DNA from: Okeania sp. SIO3I5
Lineage (GTDB): Bacteria; Cyanobacteriota; Cyanobacteriia; Cyanobacteriales; Microcoleaceae
NCBI RefSeq assembly: GCF_010672085.1
Contig: NZ_JAAHHT010000046.1
Span: forward strand, 1-49,479
Direction of reading: 5' to 3'
DNA: 49,479 bases
The notes beneath the pieces were generated by a model that saw nothing but the letters and a program-made list of their open reading frames with translations, had not been told where the DNA came from and made no database searches. Each line of letters starts with the position of its first letter. Position 1 is the stretch's first letter. Below, piece by piece: positions 43,003-49,479 of the stretch. The position numbers were made by a program, and so were the translations under genes.

Positions 43003-46000
43003 TTATGCCTCACTTTCTATCAACTCAAGGATAACATCTAAACGAAAATTTGCTACTAAATTTTTCAAGCAATTTATTAGTTGAACTTCTGTTGTAGGAA
43101 TTTGCTGAATTAGCTCATTTAGCCGCTCTTCATTCACAGATAGTATAGCAAAATGTAATTCTTCTAACCATTCAGCAGGCATGATGTTTAAAGATTTTTT
43201 TGTCAGTTTTGTTTGAGGTTTTTTAGGAACTAAATTTGATGGATAATTTTGATACAGATAATCTATTCCTAAATGACTAGCTAACTTTTCTAACAGTAGG
43301 GTTTCTGAAAAAGGTTTTGCAATAAAATCATCACAACCAGCAGCCAAAATAGCATCACGATTTTCTGTAAAAGCATTAGCGGTTAGAGCAATAATAGTGG
43401 TGGCTTTACCCAAGGGTGTTTGTTTAATAGTTTTAGTAGTTTCATAACCATCCATAACAGGCATAACAATATCCATAAAGATTAAATGTGGTTGCCAAGT
43501 TTGCCAAATAGATATAGCTTCTTTACCATTTTCAGCAACCTGAATTTGAAATCCTAATGGCTGCAATAATTGTGTTAATAATTGACTGTTTTCTTTGATA
43601 TCTTCAACTACTAAAATTCGATGACTTGGCTCATTAAGTTCTAAGCCTATAATTTTTATTTGATTAGATTTAGATGATGTTTCTATTGCTGCTATTTCTT
43701 TAAGTTCTTCGGGAACTTTGGCAAGAATTTCAAAAGTAAATTTTGTGCCTTTTCCTATTTTACTACTAACGGATATTTCTCCCCCCATTAATTGCACAAA
43801 TTTACGACTAATGGGTAAACCTAAGCCTGTTCCTTCTATTGATTTTCGACCTGTAGTAGTTTGCACAAAAGGCTCAAACAAAGCATCTATTTCTGAACTT
43901 TCAATTCCTGAACCAGTATCTGTAATAGTAAATTTTATTTTCCCGGAATTGTCACTATTAGATACTAATAAACTAACTTTTCCTTGGGATGTAAATTTGA
44001 TGGCATTACCTATAATATTAATCAGAACTTGACGCAATTTTCCTTCATCGGCGGTAATAATTTGAGGCAGGTCATCTGCTAATTCAAATAGTAGCTTTAA
44101 ACCTTTTTCATTTGCTTTTAAACTCAGCATATTTTGCAAATTTTTCAGAAAATCGTATAAGTCAAATAAGTTTTCTTTGAGTGTAACTTTACCTGCTTCA
44201 ATTTTAGACATAGATAAAATATCATTAATCAAATTTAGCAAATGTTCACCACTATGATTAATAATTTTTACTTGTTGAATTTGCTCTTCATTCAAAGAAT
44301 CATCACGCGCCAACAATTGACTAAAACCTAAAATAGCATTTAAAGGAGTACGCAACTCGTGACTCATAGAAGCCAAAAAATTACTCTTAGCAAAATTAGC
44401 AGTTTCCGCAGCTTCTTTAGCATTTTTAAGTTCAATTTCTCTTTGCTTATGCTCGATAATTAAACCTGTTAATCTTGCTAAAGACGCAAGTATTTCTAAG
44501 TCTTTTATTTTTGATGATTCGTCGCTGCGCGACATAAAACGCTTGTTGCTAAAGTACATCATAAAAGTACCAACAACTTGCTTTTCTCCACCAGAAAAAA
44601 TTGGTTCAGAGCAACAAGAATGCAGACCAGCAGATAAAGCTTGTTGTTTCAAAGTTGCACATTCCAAGTTGTTAACAATATCTTCAATAATTACCCGTTG
44701 ATGAAGATTAACTGCTCTATTCAAAGAGCAAATATTAACAGATATAGGATCAATAGCTTCTAGCCAAACTTGAGGAAGATTAGGTGCTACAAAAGGGCGT
44801 AAATATTCACCATTCGGTTCCACCAACATAATTACAGAATTCACTGATGGTAATATTTTGTCAACTTGAGTTGTTAATTCTAACAATACCTTATATAACG
44901 ATTCACCTTGAGCTACCATTTTCAGGACTGTATTTTGTGCATTTTGTAATAACTCTTGCTGCTGACGCTCAGTAATATCAATGGCAATAGAAGCAAATCC
45001 AATAATTGTTCCCTCTGGATTTAAAAGAGGAGTATTATACCACTCACAAACAATTGTTTTACCCGTTTGAGTTAAATTTTCAGCGATCGTGTAGTTACCA
45101 CTCAGAGGTATTTCCGTCATACTTTCCAGCAAGACGTTACTATTTTCAGGAACTATCAATTCTAATCCTTTTTTACCTATTATCTCCTTCGCAGTATAGC
45201 CAAAGATTAATTCTGCAGTATGGTTCCATGCCACAATTTCCCACTCAGTATTCCATTCGATCGCTCCAACTGGAGTATTTTGTAACAGGAATGAAAGTCT
45301 TTGCTGGGAACTTTTAAGTTTTTCCTCTGCTTGCAAACGTTCTAATTCTGCTCCCACTCGTGCGGCAAAAATTTTCAAAATTAACTCTTGAGAAGAACTA
45401 AGATTTATGGGTAAAACATCCATCACTATTAACACACCAAGAACTTTACCTTGGGAGTTATATAAAGGGAAACCCCAATAACTTTCTATACCTAATTCAA
45501 TTAAAAAAGAAGCTTGAGGGAAAAATTGTTGTACGGAGTCTGGATAACGACAAATTTGACCCTCCAATACTTGATCGCAGGGAGTATCTACTGGGGAAGT
45601 AAAAATCCGATCTTTTACTTCTAAACCAGTCCAAAATGCTCTCAGTTCTACGAGATTTTTTGATTCCTTTGATTCACTAATGCAAACATAACGAACTTGT
45701 AAAAGTTGAGCTATATTTTTAACGCAAGCATGGAAAAAATCCTTACCTATATAAGTTGCAGTTCCTTCAACAATCAAACGCAGAGCATCTTCCCGTTGTT
45801 TTTGCTCTGTAATATCAATGCCAAAAGATTGAAATTCAATTAAATTTCGATCTCGATCAATAATTGGTTGATTTGTCCAACTCAACCATCGTAATTCTCC
45901 TGAAGCAGATTTCATTTGAGTTTCTAAAATTTGTGGACTCATTGATTCAATCTGCTGCTGACTTAGTTCATCCTGTATCAAGTGGCAAAAATTACTGCCT

Positions 46001-48660
46001 AAGAGTTCACTTGCAGATTTACCAAAAAATTCAGAGTAGTAGTGGTTAACAAATGTAAGCTTTCCATCTGCTTTCCATCTACAAACCAGTACGCTATCCT
46101 GTGACTCTACCAACTCCCGATAACGAATTTCACTCTCTCTTAAAGCTTCTTCTATCTGTTTACGATCGCTAATATCCTGATGAGAAATTACCATTCTTTC
46201 TGGAATACCATTCTCATTCCAAAGAGCTTGTCCTTTAGTTGAAACCCATTTATAGATACCGCTTTTACAGACTGTTCGGTATTCAATACTGAACTGTGAA
46301 TGCTTTCGCGCCAGGTACTCCTCTAAAAAATTTCTAACTCTATGAGAATCATCTGGATGAATACGACTGCACCATTCATCATAATGGGATTTAATTTCAT
46401 ATTCCTGATACCCCCATATTGCTTTTAGTCTTGGTGAAATAAAGGCTTCATTGGTTTGAATATTCCAGTCAAAAATCCCCTCATTATTACCTTTTAGTAC
46501 CAACTGCCAACGTTCTTCGCTTTTTTTGAGTGATTCTTCGATCTGTCTCCGAATTTGGATTTCTTGCTCCAATAGTTGATTTTGTTGAGCTACTTCTTGG
46601 CGTTGTTGTTTTTCTTGTGCCAGAAGATGTGCTTGAGCAATCGCAATACCTAGTTGAGCTGCTACTGCTTCTAATAACTCTTTTTCTTCTACTTTCCAAT
46701 GACGCATATAACTACATTGATGCAAACCGATCGCTCCATTGGTTTTCCCTTGATAGGAAGTTCTAATTGCCATCATTGACTTGATCTTAAGTTGCTCGGA
46801 TAAAGGGAAAGCTGCTTTGAGCAAAGGTTCAGCATAAACATCATCTGTCGCGATCGCTGAATCTTGTGACAACATCAACTCAGCATGACCATTACCTAAT
46901 ATAGGTATTTCCAAATTAGAAATTAAATCTAGATCGGAACTTTGATAGTGAGCAACCAATGGAATTCTTGGTATCGGAAACTCTGTATAAGTATGAATCA
47001 AGCAACGATCTACCTTGAGAATTGTTGCTATTTGAGTTGCTGCTGTTTGGTATATTTGTTCTGGTTGTAAGTAAGAGCGAATCTTTTGAGTAATATCTCT
47101 GAGCAATAATGCCTTTTTTATTTGTCTTTCTAGGGAAGCTTTTGCTTTAGACAGTTCGATTTCCGACTGTTTGCGATCTGTAATATCAATACCAGCACTA
47201 ATATAACCTGCAAAAGTACCATTAGGAGTAAATCTTGGCCTAACTGTATCTAGTATCCATCGGTATTTGCCATCAGAGCGACGCAGACGATATTCTATTT
47301 TAAACTTAGCAGGAGTTTTGTGACTCTTTGCATAAGTTTGCCTACAAGTTTCTCGGTCATCTGGATGAACGCTTTCTAACCATCCATATGCTACTGCTTG
47401 CGACAAATTGTATCCAGTAAATTCTAACCATGTTGTATTAAAAAATGTGCAATCACCATCAGATTCTGATACCCAAATCATTATATTGGTATCATTTGCC
47501 ATCAAACGAAAACGCGCTTCACTTTCCCGTAATTCTTGTTCTGCAACTATGCGCTCCGTAACATCTATCTGTACTCCTGCATAGTGAGTCAAATTCCCAT
47601 AATCATCATATACTGGAGAAATTGTAATTTCATTCCAAAACTTACTACCATCTTTACGAGTATTTTGTAATACTACTTGGCATCTTTCCCCAACAGCGAT
47701 CGCGTGTCTAATTTTTTCTATTTCTGTTCTATCTGTATTACTACCTTGTAAAAAACGAGAATTTCTACCTATAACTTCTGCTGCTGAGTAACCTGTAATT
47801 TCTTCAAAACCTGAGTTCACATATATTAATGGTTGATTTTCTGCTTGGAGATCGCTAATTACAATTCCTTGAGGTGCTGTAAATATTGCTCTTTCTAATA
47901 GTTTTAAACGTTCTTGTTCCTTACGGCGTTCTGTGACATTTTTCATAGTCAGGAGATAAGCTGTTTGATTTTCCCAAATAATTTCTCCTATGCGTGTTTC
48001 TATAAAGATAATTTTTCCAGATTTTTGTCGAATATATATTTCTGTTTCATTACCATCTACCAGAGGAATACCTATATTTTCACCTATTAGTTTTTGAGCT
48101 GATTTTTCCCATAACAATTCTGTGGCCGGATTCACAAAAACTATTTTACCGTCTCTGCTAATAATCATCAGACCTTCTGACATATTAGTAATAATTGCTG
48201 ACAAATTCTTCTCTTGCTGTTTCTTAATTTCTATTTCTTTTTGTAGTTGCTTATTTTGTTTTGCTAATTTTATCTCCAGTTCTTTGATTGTAATTTGAGT
48301 TTCTATTCTTGCGAATAATTCTTCAGGATGAATTGGTTTAGTAATATAATCTATTGCTCCGGCTGCAAATCCTTTGACTTTTTCATCAGTATTAGATAAA
48401 CCAGTTAAAAAAATCACTGGTATATGAGCAGTTAGAGGGTTAGCTTTTAAACATCTACATACTTGATATCCATCCATTTCTGGCATCATCACATCTATTA
48501 ATACTAAATCTGGTTTATTGCCAATTAAAGATTTTAATGCTACTTCACCAGAAATAGCTTGTATGACCTTGTATCCTTTCTGACTAATTAGCTCCGAGAG
48601 AATATCTAAATTATCGGCACAATCGTCTACTATTAGAATTGTAATTTGCTGGTTATTCAT
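43003..48660 (-). CDS. Hybrid sensor histidine kinase with REC, six PAS (one LOV-like), three GAF, kinase and REC domains
   Basis: An 1885-residue cytoplasmic kinase with no transmembrane segment. Order: REC (~8-125, D56), coiled coil, PAS (~155-245), LOV-like PAS (~252-372), PAS (~380-500), GAF, PAS, PAS, GAF, PAS, GAF, HisKA (H1434 in ASMSHELRTPLNAILGFS), HATPase (IGNAIKFT, DTGSGIESSE, GTGLGLPISR), REC (~1665-1785, D1730) and a short helical C-terminus. The LOV-like PAS has the flavin-site pattern GRNSRFLQG, but the photoactive cysteine is serine (S301). The stop abuts the GGDEF regulator start, so it probably controls cyclic di-GMP output. The input signal is unknown. Confidence 0.95.
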   Translation of the reverse strand: MNNQQITILIVDDCADNLDILSELISQKGYKVIQAISGEVALKSLIGNKPDLVLIDVMMPEMDGYQVCRCLKANPLTAHIPVIFLTGLSNTDEKVKGFAAGAIDYITKPIHPEELFARIETQITIKELEIKLAKQNKQLQKEIEIKKQQEKNLSAIITNMSEGLMIISRDGKIVFVNPATELLWEKSAQKLIGENIGIPLVDGNETEIYIRQKSGKIIFIETRIGEIIWENQTAYLLTMKNVTERRKEQERLKLLERAIFTAPQGIVISDLQAENQPLIYVNSGFEEITGYSAAEVIGRNSRFLQGSNTDRTEIEKIRHAIAVGERCQVVLQNTRKDGSKFWNEITISPVYDDYGNLTHYAGVQIDVTERIVAEQELRESEARFRLMANDTNIMIWVSESDGDCTFFNTTWLEFTGYNLSQAVAYGWLESVHPDDRETCRQTYAKSHKTPAKFKIEYRLRRSDGKYRWILDTVRPRFTPNGTFAGYISAGIDITDRKQSEIELSKAKASLERQIKKALLLRDITQKIRSYLQPEQIYQTAATQIATILKVDRCLIHTYTEFPIPRIPLVAHYQSSDLDLISNLEIPILGNGHAELMLSQDSAIATDDVYAEPLLKAAFPLSEQLKIKSMMAIRTSYQGKTNGAIGLHQCSYMRHWKVEEKELLEAVAAQLGIAIAQAHLLAQEKQQRQEVAQQNQLLEQEIQIRRQIEESLKKSEERWQLVLKGNNEGIFDWNIQTNEAFISPRLKAIWGYQEYEIKSHYDEWCSRIHPDDSHRVRNFLEEYLARKHSQFSIEYRTVCKSGIYKWVSTKGQALWNENGIPERMVISHQDISDRKQIEEALRESEIRYRELVESQDSVLVCRWKADGKLTFVNHYYSEFFGKSASELLGSNFCHLIQDELSQQQIESMSPQILETQMKSASGELRWLSWTNQPIIDRDRNLIEFQSFGIDITEQKQREDALRLIVEGTATYIGKDFFHACVKNIAQLLQVRYVCISESKESKNLVELRAFWTGLEVKDRIFTSPVDTPCDQVLEGQICRYPDSVQQFFPQASFLIELGIESYWGFPLYNSQGKVLGVLIVMDVLPINLSSSQELILKIFAARVGAELERLQAEEKLKSSQQRLSFLLQNTPVGAIEWNTEWEIVAWNHTAELIFGYTAKEIIGKKGLELIVPENSNVLLESMTEIPLSGNYTIAENLTQTGKTIVCEWYNTPLLNPEGTIIGFASIAIDITERQQQELLQNAQNTVLKMVAQGESLYKVLLELTTQVDKILPSVNSVIMLVEPNGEYLRPFVAPNLPQVWLEAIDPISVNICSLNRAVNLHQRVIIEDIVNNLECATLKQQALSAGLHSCCSEPIFSGGEKQVVGTFMMYFSNKRFMSRSDESSKIKDLEILASLARLTGLIIEHKQREIELKNAKEAAETANFAKSNFLASMSHELRTPLNAILGFSQLLARDDSLNEEQIQQVKIINHSGEHLLNLINDILSMSKIEAGKVTLKENLFDLYDFLKNLQNMLSLKANEKGLKLLFELADDLPQIITADEGKLRQVLINIIGNAIKFTSQGKVSLLVSNSDNSGKIKFTITDTGSGIESSEIDALFEPFVQTTTGRKSIEGTGLGLPISRKFVQLMGGEISVSSKIGKGTKFTFEILAKVPEELKEIAAIETSSKSNQIKIIGLELNEPSHRILVVEDIKENSQLLTQLLQPLGFQIQVAENGKEAISIWQTWQPHLIFMDIVMPVMDGYETTKTIKQTPLGKATTIIALTANAFTENRDAILAAGCDDFIAKPFSETLLLEKLASHLGIDYLYQNYPSNLVPKKPQTKLTKKSLNIMPAEWLEELHFAILSVNEERLNELIQQIPTTEVQLINCLKNLVANFRLDVILELIESEA

Positions 48661-49178
48661 AATTCTATTATTTTTATATTCATTATTTTATGGTAAGGTT
48701 ATGACTTGATTTGATTGGAGGCACTTTTTATTGAAAATAATCTTAACAATACAATTATATATTATCTCTAAAATCATTTTATGAATATACTTATTTTATC
48801 AAACATCTCCATTAATAGGTAGTTTAAATCCCAGCAACTTATTCCGATATCGTCTTAACTAATAGCTGCAAAATTAATTACACATCCTGTAGCTCCTTTC
48901 TATGCTTTTACTTCTGGCATCAGTGCTTTCCTAAATTAGGAAATTTATTTTGCAGTAGGGACTTTGTCTGCAACGTCCCTACCTTAGATACTGGTGTTTT
49001 GAACCCAGGAAAATTAGAAAGATAAAAATCTAAAATCTTGTAGTTTATACAGAGTGGTATAGAGAAAATATATACTATTACCAGTTAACCCATACTGTAG
49101 GATTTTCACAGAGTTTGACATCAGCTTTTACATCAATTCTAATCAACCATAGATCACATTAATTTGTTTTAAATCCAC
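48661..49178. promoter_or_regulatory. Divergent intergenic region (kinase operon / secreted protein gene)
   Basis: These 518 bp separate the minus-strand hybrid kinase start from the plus-strand secreted-protein start, so both promoters must lie here. The sequence is AT-rich and has no obvious repeat array. No unambiguous -35/-10 pair, hairpin or operator can be named, and no small gene is evident. Confidence 0.5.
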
Positions 49179-49479
49179 ATGAAGAAGGTACTGAAAAACT
49201 GTTTAGCTCTAGGTATCGGTTTAAGCGTCATACTAAATATGAGCGAGGTTCAAGCTTTTTCATTAATTAATGACAATCAAATTGTTCCAACTTCCGATCT
49301 AACAGAAAACTTCAATGATTTTTTTCTAGAAGAAATTGCTGATGGAAGCACAACAAATTTTAACGGATTTTCTTCAGGTTCTGCAACTGCTACTATTACC
49401 CTTGACTTAGTTGGCAATTTTGATCTTCGTAGTTTTATTCTATGGAATGATGTCAATGTCTTAGCTGAAGGAATTGAAA
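49179..49479 (+). CDS. Secreted protein, N-terminal part (runs off the window)
   Basis: The first 100 codons are visible. The N-terminus MKKVLKNCLALGIGLSVILN, then MSEVQAFS, is a signal peptide with a probable cleavage after VQA. The mature part is rich in serine, threonine and asparagine (e.g. STTNFNGFSSGSATATITLD) and looks like an extracellular beta-rich protein, as in many PEP-CTERM proteins; the C-terminus that would prove this is outside the window. No function is assigned. Confidence 0.75.
   Translation, partial: MKKVLKNCLALGIGLSVILNMSEVQAFSLINDNQIVPTSDLTENFNDFFLEEIADGSTTNFNGFSSGSATATITLDLVGNFDLRSFILWNDVNVLAEGIE

Noticed and set aside
46641-47130. GAF domain of the hybrid kinase as a bilin-binding cyanobacteriochrome
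   Set aside because: The sequence around IRTSYQGKTNGAIGLHQCSY resembles phytochrome-type GAF domains, but the conserved chromophore C-H motif before that strand is absent, so no bilin binding is claimed.

Overview
The window comes from a low-GC filamentous cyanobacterium, most likely of the Oscillatoriales/Microcoleaceae type. The evidence is the HIP1 octamer (GCGATCGC, e.g. near 8991 and 9188), many heptanucleotide simple repeats of the cyanobacterial STRR kind, multi-PAS hybrid kinases, TPR-glycosyltransferase fusions, abundant toxin-antitoxin genes and solitary tnpB genes. The genus is not claimed.

Layout. (a) 1-3.2 kb: cobM/cbiF, repeats, a broken UPF0175 antitoxin-like gene, a VapBC-like pair and a short-chain dehydrogenase. 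(b) 3.2-8.2 kb: a scrambled accessory zone with a 60-bp fragment of the rfbF start, a Uma2 nuclease gene, intact and truncated copies of a Phd-type antitoxin, three copies of the first ~27 codons of a TPR gene, an Rpn/PD-(D/E)XK gene with a duplicated tail, and a tnpB. (c) 8.2-12.8 kb, plus strand: rfbF-rfbG-rfbH, an RmlC-like 3,5-epimerase and an NAD-dependent reductase/epimerase, i.e. a CDP-3,6-dideoxyhexose pathway. (d) 12.8-26.5 kb, minus strand, convergent with (c): a GT61 TPR protein, a sulfotransferase-TPR protein interrupted by an in-frame TAG, a 1242-residue multidomain glycosyltransferase, a second sulfotransferase, an RfbE-like CDP-sugar 2-epimerase and a 1291-residue TPR/GT4/GT2 protein. 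Regions (c) and (d) together look like one locus for a sulfated surface polysaccharide or glycan carrying a 3,6-dideoxy sugar. (e) 26.5-30.9 kb: a second tnpB with a visible omega-RNA-like 3' hairpin, MITE-like elements, MazEF and several orphan or broken antitoxins. (f) 31.3-38.1 kb: smc, flanked on both sides by long and unrelated tandem arrays (68-bp units before, ~110-153-bp units after), then a PRC-barrel protein. (g) 39.7-48.7 kb, minus strand: a membrane C39-like peptidase, a REC-GAF-GGDEF regulator and an 1885-residue hybrid kinase immediately upstream of it. The window ends inside a secreted-protein gene.

Two themes stand out. First, envelope-glycan diversification through gene fusion, duplication and in-frame deletion: one C-terminal domain is shared by the two giant glycosyltransferases, and one copy lacks about 170 residues. 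Second, active decay and repeat proliferation: nonsense mutations, a frameshift, partial duplications, MITEs, palindromes inserted in coding and RNA-like hairpins, and simple repeats that nearly all have a period of 7 although their sequences differ. The hybrid kinase also carries a LOV-like PAS in which the adduct-forming cysteine is serine.

No tRNA, rRNA, CRISPR array or convincing riboswitch was seen.
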